Made by a program: the position numbers and the translations under genes
The notes under the pieces: generated by a model
Database searches by the model: none
What the model was told of the DNA's origin: nothing
Seen by the model: the letters and a program-made list of their open reading frames with translations, nothing else
Source of the DNA: Dacryopinax spathularia
Taxonomy: Eukaryota; Basidiomycota; Dacrymycetes; Dacrymycetales; Dacrymycetaceae
Direction of reading: 5' to 3'
NCBI GenBank assembly: GCA_037974965.1
Contig: JBBPFI010000003.1
Location: forward strand, 1,240,001 to 1,304,000
DNA: 64,000 bases
In this document: piece after piece, positions 45,520 to 56,138 of the stretch
Position numbering within the stretch: the first letter of the stretch is position 1
Layout of the letters: the number at the start of each line of letters is the position of its first letter

Positions 45520-45954
45520 GGATGATACTCGCCCCTCGCGGCACGCCCGGTCCAGAAAATGCCAGAGCACATTCGCAGGCTGCAGGATCGTCCGACCCTC
45601 GAACGAGTGGGTCGTGGCTTCCGGTCTCTCGCCCGCAGACCCCGGCTCCCGATTACCCGAGATCGCTTGCTCCATCTGTGGTCCCACGTAGGCCTCAGAC
45701 AACAGAATACACCATGCTATGGCCGCTCCACGCCCAACCCTCGTCCTCAACATCCGTTGCCAACGGCGGGCCATTCTGGCTTCTTATCCAGGCTCGTCGC
45801 TCGAACGCCTACTTGGCGAACGAGGTGTAGCGAGTACCACTGGGAGGGCATGACATGGCAGACTTTTGATGCTGCCGCGTCGGAGCACGAAGCCGAACCT
45901 GTCATGGACATGGAACGACCATTGAGCAACGAAACTGAGGACGGGAGCGGCTAA
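45520..45954 (+). pseudogene. Decayed copy of the F-box-like gene's repeat region
   Basis: The sequence at about 45768-45802 matches the F-box-like gene at about 42726-42762 almost base for base (gggc, ttctggc, tatccaggctc), giving HSGFLSRLVARTP against RSGLLSRLLGRSQTP. Upstream, TPGPENARAHSQ and VSRPQTPAPDYPR are remnants of the SQTPGP repeats but lie in a different frame from the LSRL part. No F-box or LRR follows. At least one frame change and loss of the 3' half make this a pseudogene fragment from a tandem duplication about 3 kb upstream. Confidence 0.55.
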
Positions 45955-46425
45955 GTAGATGTATGCCGCTGGAATGGGGTGAGGCGATGGGAACGTCTCT
46001 GCAAACCGCCGCATCACACCTGGGGTGCGCGCAGTAGTGTACTCCCGCGCGTTGTCGTACCATAGTGTATCATATGATGTCAATCTGCGAGCGTAACACT
46101 GGATGCGCACAAAGCGATATGAAGCCAGCCGCACGGGGCACACCGACACATCCAAATGCGGGGTTGTGTCGTGACAGAAAATGCAATCGTTTCTGGCTGC
46201 GATGTCTACTTTGGTTTATTTGCTTTTGCACTTGTTTGCGGAAGCTCGCCGATGGGTTGGCCTCAATAACCCGCATTACGACGTGAGCCAATAAAGAGGT
46301 CAAAACTTGAGGTGTTGGGTTGTTTGGTGGTGGTGGTTTTGGTTATTGGGTGGTGGTGTTGTTTTGTGTGGTTTTGGTTTTTGTTGTCGGCTTTAGTGGT
46401 TTGCTTTCCATTTTCGCTACATGGT

Positions 46426-46473
46426 GTCCGAAGCCAGCTGGTGGGCCCGAAGGCCGACCAGCTCGCTTCGGAC
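46426..46473. repeat. Hairpin in left arm
   Basis: A near-perfect palindrome: a 17-base arm, gtccgaagccagctggt, pairs with its complement with one mismatch around a GGGCC-CGAA-GGCC tip. Confidence 0.8.
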
Positions 46474-46555
46474 GATTCAACTTTTCCCGTTGGTTAGTAA
46501 GCATCCACGCGTCATCTATACTAGGGCGGATCCGGCCGCCTTGCCTTTAAATGCG

Positions 46556-46652
46556 ACGGTTCGATACCGACGGGGTTCGAACTCGGGGCTGGTCCGCCAA
46601 ACCCGTTTCACAGGGCGGCGCGTTAACCAGTTGTACCAACGAGCCGAACCCA
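46556..46652 (-). other. Degenerate tRNA-like module (Pol III A and B boxes)
   Basis: On the minus strand the stretch begins ggttcggctcgttggta, with an A-box-like tggtacaactggttaacgc and a B-box-like gagttcgaacccc. The ends ggttcgg and tcgaacc could pair as an acceptor stem, and ccgcc/ggcgg as an anticodon stem around ctgtgaa (GTG) plus 8 extra bases. The T-arm does not pair properly and five bases are in excess before the 3' end, so this is not a functional tRNA by inspection. Confidence 0.55.
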
Positions 46653-46870
46653 AGGTGGTGCGCGCAACTAGCCAATATAGCCTCTCTCCACACTTCATCG
46701 ACAGTCGAGTATTCGCGTCCCCTGTCTACCCTTCGTCCTCATCCTCACTACTGCCTCATCACGCACCATCCGCCTCAAATACTCAATTCATTCTCTATAC
46801 TTTATGTCTACCTCTTGTCCTGCCAATCACGCCTCAGGCTGGACGTCTCGGAATGTTTGTAAACTGAGAC

Positions 46871-47976
46871 AATGCCCCTCTCATCCACACGCACGACGCA
46901 TATATGCGCACTTCCCTGCGCTCTGGCGCCGTGCTTTCCCCTCTCATCTCCAGCTAATAGTGTAAGACGCTTACCGGGCAACCACCAATGTCATCACGGT
47001 GATCACAGTCGCTTCGGGGTGTTCAATGACTGTATATTTCAGCTCTTAGCAGGCGAGGGTGGCGAGGGAATGTGGGAGGATAGAGATGGCGCGGTTCCGT
47101 GGCAACGTTAGGTCAACCCAGGTGCGCACATCGAACTCCTGCACCAAGGTCAAGGCTAATGGTATCTCCATAGGTTCAATTCCCTTCCGCATCTCCCGTC
47201 GTACATATCATGCAGCATAGTACAATTCTCAGAACCACTTCGTGACACTGCTACCATACATGGGATGTGTGCGATGAAGTCCGCCTGCCCATAGCCAGCA
47301 CCTTACACCTCGTCACATCTCCAGTGACCTGCTCCCCATGCGTCCTGCTGGCTATCTTCCCATTGTGCTCTATCCGACCTCTCCGGTCGCACTGGTATCA
47401 CAATGATGCTCAAGCTTCATGAACCGACTGCAGGGCGCGACGTTCCGAGGTGTGATTAGTTCAGTCTACGAGCGGCCAGGTTGTCTAGGTAATACAAGCA
47501 GAGGAAAACGACCACTGTCATGAGCAACGAAGAGAGTAGACGGCGGTTCTACAAGGGCTTGGAAGGAAGACGAAAGCCTGACAGAGGAGGTTCCCGAGAC
47601 AGTGCCGCGGTCTAGCAGGCGAAGCTGCGGGCCGTAGGTAAGTCGTGAGACGGGAGCGTACTGAAGAGCCAGGAGCTTCTTGATGTGCCGCGTTCTCGAT
47701 AACTTGTGAAATAGTTCTGTGCTTCCTGGGACATGTAGAGCGGAGGCATGCACCATCAGATCAGATTTTGGTGCCCATCTGGTCGTTGGCGAAGTGAGAA
47801 CACAGAGGGAGAGCCCGCTTTCAAGCCAGCCTCCGGCGGACGATCCCATACTCAGCGTATTCTCCCTTGGTGGAGCGTAAGTGGTAGACAACGTGAGCGT
47901 GTTCATTGGCCATGGCATTAGTAGACAAGTTGCGGGACATGCGCATATATGTGCTCGTCGACGAGGGGGACTGTCT
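46871..47976. other. Central segment between the inverted-repeat arms
   Basis: About 1.1 kb. One minus-strand ATG frame (47466-47918, 150 codons, starting MPWPMNTLTLSTTYAPPREN) has no recognised motif. No transposase or reverse transcriptase is seen. Confidence 0.4.
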
Positions 47977-48190
47977 CAGCTTACAAACATTCCGAGACGT
48001 CCAGCCTGAGGCGTGATTGGCAGGACAAGAGGTAGACATAAAGTATAGAGAATGAATTGAGTATTTGAGGCGGATGGTGCGTGATGAGGCAGTAGTGAGG
48101 ATGAGGACGAAGGGTAGACAGGGGACGCGAATACGCGACTGTCGATGAAGTGTGGAGAGAGGCTATATTGGCTAATTGCGCGCACCACCT

Positions 48191-48292
48191 TGGGTTCGGC
48201 TCGTTGGTACAACTGGTTAACGCGCCGCCCTGTGAAACGGGTTTGGCGGACCAGCCCCGAGTTCGAACCCCGTCGGTATCGAACCGTCGCAT
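48191..48292 (+). other. Degenerate tRNA-like module, right-arm copy
   Basis: Same module as in the left arm, now on the plus strand: A-box-like tggtacaactggttaacgc (48204-48222) and B-box-like gagttcgaacccc (about 48259-48271), with the same faulty T-arm. Confidence 0.55.
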
Positions 48293-48369
48293 TTAAAGGC
48301 AAGGCGGCCGGATCCGCCCTAGTATAGATGACATGTGGATGCTTACTAACTCACGGGAAAAGTTAAATA

Positions 48370-48417
48370 GTCCGAAGCGAGCTGGTCGGCCTTCGGGCCC
48401 ACCAGCTGGCTTCGGAC
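48370..48417. repeat. Hairpin in right arm
   Basis: The mirror copy of the left-arm hairpin. A palindrome of gtccgaagcgagctggt with its complement spans 48 bases, with the single mismatch in the same place. Confidence 0.8.
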
Positions 48418-48602
48418 ACCATGTAGCGAAATGGAAAGGGAACTGGAAAAGGAAATCAAGCCGCAAAAGCGGTCACGCCAAAAAACAACCCAAAATAACA
48501 CCACAGAAACAACATCCCCACAAACCAACCAAGACCACCACGCCCGCAACCAACACCACCAAACACCACACAACAAACGACCCCCCAACACCTTAAGTTT
48601 TG

Positions 48603-49413
48603 CTTCAACCCCCGTTCTGCCGGCTCTCTCTTTAATGCATGCACTTCACTGAATATAATTGATTTGCCAGCCTATACACGAATCCAGCCTGCGTCCATCG
48701 CTCTGTCACAACTCAGCTGGCACGGCGTTCATTGCACGAGATTGGCTCGACGAAACAACTGGTCACTATATTGCAGTCCGCAACCTCCGAAAGCTCAGAT
48801 GTCGCACACACATTCCATACATGGCCAGCTCGAACCGCAGATGTAAGATCGGAAATGTCCCACATCGATCCAAGTTCAGTCTCAGGCAAAACCCCGATAT
48901 TGAATGTAGCTGGTATGTCTGCCTGCCGACCATACTCCTCTATGTCTATAAGCGCAGGTACGTCGTTGTCGCTCCCTTTCTGTGGTTTAACCGAATGGAT
49001 ATTGTGGGCGTCAGTAGTCCTCAACACCACACACTGCTTGGTACGTTGGCAACAGGATCAGCATAGCGTCACTCTTCCTACAGGACGCTTGTCGCTCTTG
49101 CCCTGCTCGCACGCTTGTGCTGTGCCCACCTGAATGCATCTGGATGCTGGGTGGCGGAGACAGCTGTCCGAGAAGAAGAATACTACGAAGAACACATGCT
49201 CCTTACAGTCTCGAGATACAGCGGGGCGGGGGGGATCACTGTAGATGATTAGGCTGGAGGCGGCACAGGAAGGGATCATGCTTGGGCCCGCAAAACAAGT
49301 CCTCGCAGGATAACATAGGACCGATATCCTATAAGTTATCCATCAGAGTGTTGTCCTTGCCATAACTTAGGTATCAGCTCACGGTGCAAGTGCAAGCGGC
49401 GAAGGAAGCGCCC
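48603..49413. other. Intergenic, upstream of the secreted protein gene
   Basis: Frames of 100-135 codons occur on both strands, but none has a family motif together with a credible start. A minus-strand frame around 48730-48960 has protein-like composition, without an ATG at its head. No gene is claimed. Confidence 0.35.
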
Positions 49414-51612
49414 ATGACGCGGCTTATCTCGTCGATCGTCCCGTCGCGTTCCTCGACCTTCTGCTTCCGGAAGCGCGTCGTTCGCGCATGTTTCCCTATG
49501 CCTTCCTCGCCATGTAACGATACCAAAGCGAGCGCGGAGAAATCGTGCGGTGCGCGGTGGGTCGATGTCGACGACAGCGTGCACGCATCTTCGGCCGGTC
49601 CTCTCCCGGTCAAAGGAACCGCTCTTAAAGCTGGCTCGGGACGATGGGCACGACCACTGTCGACCCCCGGACGCTGGCAGCTCGCCGCCATGGTCGTGTG
49701 CTCGATGTTCCTGGCACTCGTTCTCCCTGCTCTCTGGTCGCTCACATCCCAGCCAGCTCCGGTGAGGGCTCAAGCTCCAACCTGGTGCGGCAAGTACTAC
49801 GAGCCCGGTTCTCAGCCTGTCAACCCTGGCGGGCAGTTTCCCATCCCGGCTTACTCCCAGACACCTCTGCTCAACTTTGGCTGCGCACCCGTCATCCGAC
49901 CTTACCTTGCTCCAGACGACACAACAGGCAGCGTGCTCATCGACGCTGGCTTCGACAACTATGTCGGCACGCACGTCTTCGTTCCTGCAGGAGCCGTCGT
50001 ACCTGTGAAGGTGTATGCCGACGGACAGCTGCTGACCCAGGGATCAGCAACCATCGGCTTAACGGGCTTGGAGCTTCCTGTCAGCCTGGCCGCACTTACT
50101 CCTCGCGCGAGTGCATATACGCTTACTTGCGTGGCTGAGTTACCTGGCGGACAGACGGTGACGGCGACCGACAAGCTTACCTACCTACCTCCGAATCCTT
50201 ATGGAGGGTCGACCACGAAGTTCGATACCCGAACGGGTGCCACGCTCGTCAAGAGCTTCGAAACTGGTCAATACGAGCCTATGTTCCCTCTCGGATTTTA
50301 CACTACCTTCGGCGGGTATCTTGACACGAATCTGACGATCTTGGATCACATGAAGGAGATTGGGTACGACTGCTTCCTTTCCTCCACGTTATACTGCTGA
50401 TGGCGAGATAGGTACAACATGGTTCACCCCGTTCCCACGTTCGATAATATCACGGCGTTCAACATGATGGTCGACCGTATGGAGCAACTCGGACTGTGGC
50501 TGATGTATGATATGCGATGGTGAGCTTGCTCTCTCGTACCTGCATATATGCGCATTCTGCTAAGTCGCTCTACGCAGGACGTACATGAACTCCACGTCCG
50601 TGACGGAGCAGGTGAACAGTATCAGGAACCGAACCAATCTGTTGCTCTGGTACACCGGCGACGAGCCAGACGGTACTAGGTATGAGAAGACATAGATGAT
50701 GTCATTGCTATCGGCTGACGAAGTTCTGGAATAGTGATCCTCTGAATGCCACTTCCCTCTCGCGAGACCTGATTTACAGTCTGGACGGTTACCATCCCGT
50801 CTCGCTTGTCCTCAACTGCCAGAACTATTACTGGACGGAATACACTTCCGGCGCGGACATCATCATGGAAGATCCGTATCCGATCGGCATCAACGCGACA
50901 TATTCCGTACGCTGGAATACGTCATGCACGCCAGAGTTAGGCGACTGCGGCTGCGACAATTGTATTGGGAGCTATACGGATATCACTACGCGTGTTGAGC
51001 AGTTCGCGCAGCGGACGCTGCTGACGGGGAGGCAGAGGAACTTGACGACGTGGCACGTGCCGCAGGCGTTTGGGAGCTCGGAGTGCGTTGTGACCTGTCA
51101 CGCATGCCGAGGTTCGATGCTAATTTTTGCCAGGTATTGGGCTGTAACTCCGACAGGACAGGAATGGCTTGTCCAATGCGCCCTTGCTATCAATCATGGC
51201 GCCAGAGGTGCGTACCGCCATATCTCATCATACCAACACCAGCTGACTATCGCTAGCTATCGTGCCATGGGACGAGCCCACTACATCGGATATCGAGAAC
51301 TCCGCCATAACGCTCTCCCAAAGCCTTCCGGGGCTCACAGCCTTCCTATTCGACCCGTCTGCCAGCGCTGGTACCATCCCTGCCAGCGCTACAGTGGATA
51401 TCGCGTACTGGAAGTCCAGCCATGGAGTCCTCGTTATGGCGGTGAACATGGCGTATGAGCCTACGGTGGTGAATTTCCCACTGTTCTTGTATGCGCCCAC
51501 CGCCACGCATGTACAGCCGGTGTTGGCAAGCGGAGGGAATTTCACCATCGCAGCAGGAAAGGCATACGTCAATCTTGATTCCATCGGTATTGCCGCATAT
51601 GTTCTGTTATAG
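49414..51612 (+). CDS. Secreted or membrane-anchored protein, family not recognised
   Basis: This is a multi-exon gene of about 640 residues. A hydrophobic segment MVVCSMFLALVLPALW then SLTSQPAPVRAQA precedes a large extracellular-type region: WCGKYYEPGSQPVNPGGQFP, FDNYVGTHVFVPAGAVVPVK, then LGFYTTFGGYLDTNL, LWLMYDMRW, LLLWYTGDEPDG, ADIIMEDPYPIG and QEWLVQCALAINHGAR. The second half looks like a TIM-barrel glycoside-hydrolase fold (strands ending in acidic residues: YTGDEPDG, IIMEDPYP, IVPWDEP), preceded by a beta-sandwich-like domain. I infer carbohydrate activity but cannot name a family. Two starts are possible: 49414 gives a 92-residue cytosolic tail and a type II anchor, while 49690 gives a plain signal peptide. 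Confidence 0.75.
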
Positions 51613-51670
51613 ACGTCAGTCTCATTAGTCGTTGGACATTGATCTTGGGACTATCCATACGAGACTCCAT

Positions 51671-54600
51671 CTATTTTTTGGCCAGCTTCCACGCGCCATT
51701 GCTGAACACCACGAGGCCTTCCTTGCGTGCTGACTCCAGAAAGACCGCGAGCTCCTGTACTGATCGATCGTAGCCGGGCGCAAACTTCAACATGGCCTGG
51801 ATCCTGTCGATAGGAAGGGACGAAAGGTTGGTGAGCATGCCTTGGATGAACTGTGATCTAGTCAGAGCCACGTGCGGAATAACGTGTCATAAGGGGCGCA
51901 CCTGCCAATAAATCCGCATCTGTTCCGCTTGCTGCTTCTCCTTCTCGTCCACAGGCGGTGCCTCTTCCACGGGAGCTGTGCCGATGTTAGCGATTTCTCA
52001 GCCAGAAAATGCTGCAAGCAAGGCGCACCTGGACGTGGTCTGGGGATGATTCCTTTCGTGCTTTCAGCTTTCTCAAGCAGTTTATAGCAGTTGCCTTCGG
52101 GCTTCAATACGCCTTCGCCAACCCAAAAGTCAAGTGCGCTTTGCACAAGGACCCTGTCAATGCCGCCCAGCATTTCCATAAGCTTCTCCAGGTTCCAATT
52201 GTCTTGTAGAATCATATCAGCGAGTAGCTCGAACGAGAGTGTCTAGGCACCCACCTTGCTCGGAGAAGAGCTCGATCACGCCCGCCTGAATGGGAGTCGC
52301 CTCAACCTCTACGGTACGATCTGCGAGCTCCAGTTTCAGTGAGACAGCACCCAGCTGGGGAACCCATCGGAGCTTCTTGTCAGGCTTGAATTTGTGGAAG
52401 TCGGCTTCGAAGTTGTCCTGTAATCTGCGTATGTGTGAGATACAACGGGAGATACATCCAAAAGGGCGCGTACTGTTTGTATTGGCCAGGCATCTTCAGC
52501 GGCACAGGTTGTATCGGCGGCCAGAATAGCCGTGATATGACCGTGGTGTATAAGGGATGCTAGGAAGATATTAATTTCAGTTGCGAACACCGAGGAAATG
52601 AGCTCACAGGTTGCTCTCCATGTAAATGGGTATTTGTCCTCCGAGAATCGGTCATGTCCTTCAGCATGACAGCGCAGACCTGCAGCGGAGCCTCCCCGAA
52701 CCGCATCTTCAGCATTTCGACATTTCGAATTTCTTCGTCCAGCGGCGAATTCCGCACGGCGAGGAGACGGGCAGCGAGGAGATGCTGAAGCTCTTTGATG
52801 AAGAGATCTTGAGTGTCGTAGATGGACACCAGCGTGCTCACGATGTCCATAGGTCGGGTTGTTCGGAAATCTGGGACGGCATGAGCACTTTGTGTCGCAG
52901 GTAGTAAAAATGCTATCGTACCTGCTCCTGCGTCGACGGGCTCTGGGAGCCAATGTGGGTCTGAGTAGTCGTCGTACGGTTCGTGCACCTGCTGAATGGG
53001 CACAACTTGCTCTCCTTCTTGCATGAAGCTTTCGTTTTCGTCTGTCATCCGCTTCACGATGCAGCGGACTGCGTCAGGTCGATCTCTACAATGATATGAG
53101 CATTGGTCATGCATAATTTTTTTAATACTTATACCGAAGATATTTTCTGATGGGCGGCGCGACCTTGTGGAGTATCACGCCTTGTGGGTCTATGATGCGC
53201 AGGCAACGAATGAGGGATACGTAAAAGGTGATGATATCGTCGGTATCGGCAGCAGGTTGTAGTATACGTTGGTTCACTCTGCATACGTTTCAGCATACGG
53301 CCTGATCGAGGCCATTTAGGACTCACACGTCTCGCAGACCTTCTATAAAATCGGGGCGATATAGGCTGCGAGACATGCAAAGCTGGGATACCGCATCAGT
53401 GCATTTTTCCAACAAACGCGCATAAAGTCAACATACTCTCAAATCCTGAACAGCTGGAAGGGTGTCGGGAAAGTCGACAATTATGTCAAATATTTCAGAC
53501 GTCCGAAGTTCGACGAGTGTGCGCGAAATAAAATGATCGAGTCTCGCAGTTACCATCATCATCGCATTCTTGAAGAGATCGTCTGCAAGATGTTGATCAA
53601 CGTAATTCCACTCGAGTATATAGGAAAAACATAGCCTTACTATTCTCAGTCCTGACAAACATGTGCCCGTACACAGTTGAGAGCCACCGTTCTTCCAGCT
53701 CCTTCGCTGACTTGCGAATAATTTCCAGTCTCGGTTCCCTCCACATTCCGGGACAGCTGTCCAGAATTTTCTGCTCGACCTCGTCAAACATGACGTCGAT
53801 AAATGTTTTGTCGAAGCGTTCGGAGATACCCAGTTGTTCCAGCGCGCGAAACAAGCCTTGATAGGCCGATAGACTCGGAAGTGTGGTCCGGAGGAACAGA
53901 CGGAGACCGATGGTGAAGCTGGGCGGCAGGCAGGCCAACCAGCTGGCGCGGAACAGAGAGATGTATTCCCCCACGGCGTGTTTCATGAAAGACGGGCTGC
54001 CAGATCGTAAGAAAGAGCAACGAGAATATGCGGGACGAGTACGTACTCTAGACTGAACGCGTCAAAAGGTTCTTTCCAGGCCAAATACCATGCATTCACT
54101 CTCTCCAGGAGTTTTCCGATGGTCTGAACAGCCATCTTCGCCTCCCATTGTTCCATGAACCCTCTGATTTCGTCTTCGATCCAGACGAAAGCCTTCTTCA
54201 GACTGGCGATACGAAAACGCAAGAGTTCGGGAAACATGTCTCGCTCGTGAAGGTAACGCATCGCTTCCTCCAGGCCTTCTCTGTCGGCGTCGGTAAGAGG
54301 TTCGTTCAGTGGACGGGGCTGCATATAGCTTCGCGCGGTCCGCCATGCCTGTTGATGTATCAGAATTCCAGCTTTAAACGGTGGGGATGTGCATACGAAG
54401 ATCGCAAGGAGGCTACCGTCCTGCGCCACCTCCCGTAACTGGCTCATCGCCTCGTCCCACCCTCTGGCAATCTCCCGATCAACATAGCTCTCCTTGACGA
54501 GAGGCGCCACCTCTGGAAACGGTCCCAGGTTGATCGTCAACGGCTGAATTGGCGGAGGTGGCATAAACGACGGAGTGTCCAAGAAGAGGAGCGCAGAGGT

Positions 54601-54699
54601 CGGCTCGAGCATCATCCTGTACGGATCCTTGCCGTTGTCCCGCAACGACTGGATCTGAGCAGAGATACGACGGTGCTCGCGGGCGTCGATGCTGTCCAT
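51671..54699 (-). CDS. APC2: Anaphase-promoting complex subunit 2 (cullin-like)
   Basis: An N-terminal helical region (VNAWYLAWKEPFDAFSLEYV, GEYISLFRASWLACLPPSF) leads to the cullin-homology part: FYVSLIRCLRIIDPQGVILH, KVAPPIRKYLR, DRPDAVRCIVKRMT, HWLPEPVDAGA, MDIVSTLVSIYDTQDLFIKE, LQHLLAARLLAV and NVEMLKMRFGEAPLQVCAVM. LRWVPQLGAVSLKLELADRT and the C-terminal winged helix (IDRIQAMLKFAPGYDRSVQE, LAVFLESARKEGLVVFSNG) follow. This wording (RCLRIIDPQG, LKLRFGE-type) is APC2, which holds the RING subunit APC11 in the mitotic ubiquitin ligase. Short introns are numerous. The start is uncertain: 54699 is the first in-frame ATG, but homologous-looking sequence (RSLTEIIEHLLVRIDLF) lies upstream in a frame open to about 54867 with no ATG, so a 5' exon may be missing. 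Confidence 0.9.
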
Positions 54700-55044
54700 G
54701 GGTATATGCGCGAGATGGGCGTTGATGAACAAGTCGATGCGAACGAGTAGATGTTCAATGATCTCAGTCAGGGATCGAAGACATCCGCGTCGCGCTACGC
54801 GTCTCCCAAAGCGATCCAGCGACCTACTCGCCAACGTACTGACACAGTTCGCTTTTAGTTCTGGATCATGTCTCTAGCTATAGTTATATGATACAGTGGT
54901 ATTTCTGGTTCATGCTATGTCCTTGCAAGGCCGGCGTTTGCATAGTCCTCTTCGCGACTGCAATACTGGGCGAGTGGCTGCGCCAGGAGGCCGGAGTGTC
55001 GACGCGTGATGGCATCTCGGCGGGATGATGACTTCAATGGACGG
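54700..55044. other. Short interval between APC2 and GUK1
   Basis: The left part to about 54867 is probably APC2 N-terminal coding sequence with an unidentified start. The rest is the GUK1 3' flank. No acceptor-donor pair linking an upstream ATG was found. Confidence 0.4.
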
Positions 55045-55816
55045 TCATTTCGGTATATGAACATAGTCTTCGTGGTCATCCAGAGGCGGTAGTTCATCGC
55101 TCTTGATGTCCTCCTCTCCGAGAGCGATTTTCTTGAAGACTGCGTATGCTCGGTCCAGATCGTCGTTGACGACGACGTAATCGTGCATCCTCTGCTTCGC
55201 GTATTCGATCTCGTGATACGCAGCCTCTAAACGCGCCTTCACGCTGGCGTCCGACTCCGTGCCGCGCCCCTTTAGCCTGGAGGCGAGCGTCGCCCAAGAC
55301 GGTGGAGAGATGAAAACGTAGACGCAGCCGAGTTCGGCATGGTTCGCCTTGATCTGCTTCACACCCTGCAGGACGCGTCAGAGAAGGTATAGGGACGGTT
55401 TAGCTGACGCATCAGCATACCTGCAGCTCGATGTCGAGGATACATCTCCGCCCTTGCTGCAGTACATCCTTCACAGCTTGTACACTCGTGCCATAGTAGT
55501 TGTTGGAAAACTTGGCCGTCTCGAGGAAGGCGTTCTGCGCCATAAGCTCCTCGAATTTCTCCTTCGTCACGAAATGGTAAGCCTTCCCATCCTCCTCGCC
55601 AGGCCGCGGGGCGCGTGTCGTGTCTGAAAAGAATAGAATCAATTCAGAATTCCGGAATGCGGAAGAACCGCCGGAATGATGGAAGAACTTACGAGAGACG
55701 CTGAAGCCAAACTTGTCCGGGTATTCGTCGAACAAGCGCTTCAGAAGCGTGGACTTGCCCGTTCCAGAAGGGCCCGACATGACCAGCGGTCGGGCAAACT
55801 CGGTTATCGGTGCCAT
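55045..55816 (-). CDS. GUK1: Guanylate kinase
   Basis: [20 protein letters not shown] then [20 protein letters not shown] carries the P-loop GPSGTGKST. After a 76-nt intron (donor gtaagt) the frame resumes as [20 protein letters not shown], the GMP-binding region, then [69 protein letters not shown] and [20 protein letters not shown]. It phosphorylates GMP to GDP in the cytosol. The start at 55816 matches the yeast N-terminus. The same frame is open upstream to an ATG at 55951, adding 45 residues ([16 protein letters not shown] ... [16 protein letters not shown]) that look like a mitochondrial presequence. It is divergent from NTO1. Confidence 0.94.
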
Positions 55817-56138
55817 GCTATTCTTATAGAGAGCACGGCGGAGTATGGAGGAAGCTATCTTGCGAGAATGCGACCGCGTTGGCAGGCTAATAACGCTGCC
55901 GAAGGTGGATGCCGGCGAATATAAGTTCTCGTTAGGGATCGTCAGTCGCATTGTCGGACCCTGAACGTTGAGCACCGCCACTGATGGCCATGGTTCGGCG
56001 GCGACACACTCACTGATCGGGCGCTAACCAACAATAATTACCACCGGCGACCTGCGACGCGACTTGCCAACATCCTCAGCTCTATACCCGGCGCGTCCAG
56101 TAGCTTGACGGCGCGCCTAACCCGGCTCAGGCCGCAAC
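55817..56138. promoter_or_regulatory. Divergent GUK1/NTO1 promoter
   Basis: A 322-bp head-to-head interval. Its left 135 bp may encode the alternative GUK1 N-terminus. A short out-of-frame minus-strand frame begins at an ATG at 55991 and overlaps the 55951 start, a possible upstream ORF. Confidence 0.4.

Larger units (their letters stand above)
46302..46870 (-). repeat. Left arm of a large inverted repeat
   Basis: This segment is the reverse complement of about 47977-48602. From about 46420 to 46870 the arms differ at only about eight positions seen by eye, roughly 98% identity. The outer 120 bp are a G/T-rich low-complexity run (ggttgtttggtggtggtgg) that differs in length and sequence between the arms. 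The outermost bases caaaactt(g/a)aggtgttggg are again shared. The inner edge fades after gtctcggaatgtttgtaa. It carries a tRNA-like module and a 48-base hairpin, and no protein gene is supported. Confidence 0.85.
47977..48602 (+). repeat. Right arm of the large inverted repeat
   Basis: This is the inverted copy of 46302-46870, about 55 bp longer because of a more extended A/C-rich outer tail (48425-48600). No target-site duplication was found next to the outer ends. The two arms plus centre form a 2.3-kb foldback-like structure. Confidence 0.85.

Noticed and set aside
46556-46652. Functional intron-bearing tRNA-His(GTG)
   Set aside because: Acceptor and anticodon stems can be drawn, but the T-arm does not pair and extra bases precede the 3' end. 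A and B boxes alone support only a tRNA-like relic.
48713-49030. Minus-strand protein gene
   Set aside because: The composition is protein-like, but there is no ATG at the head, no joinable exon and no motif.
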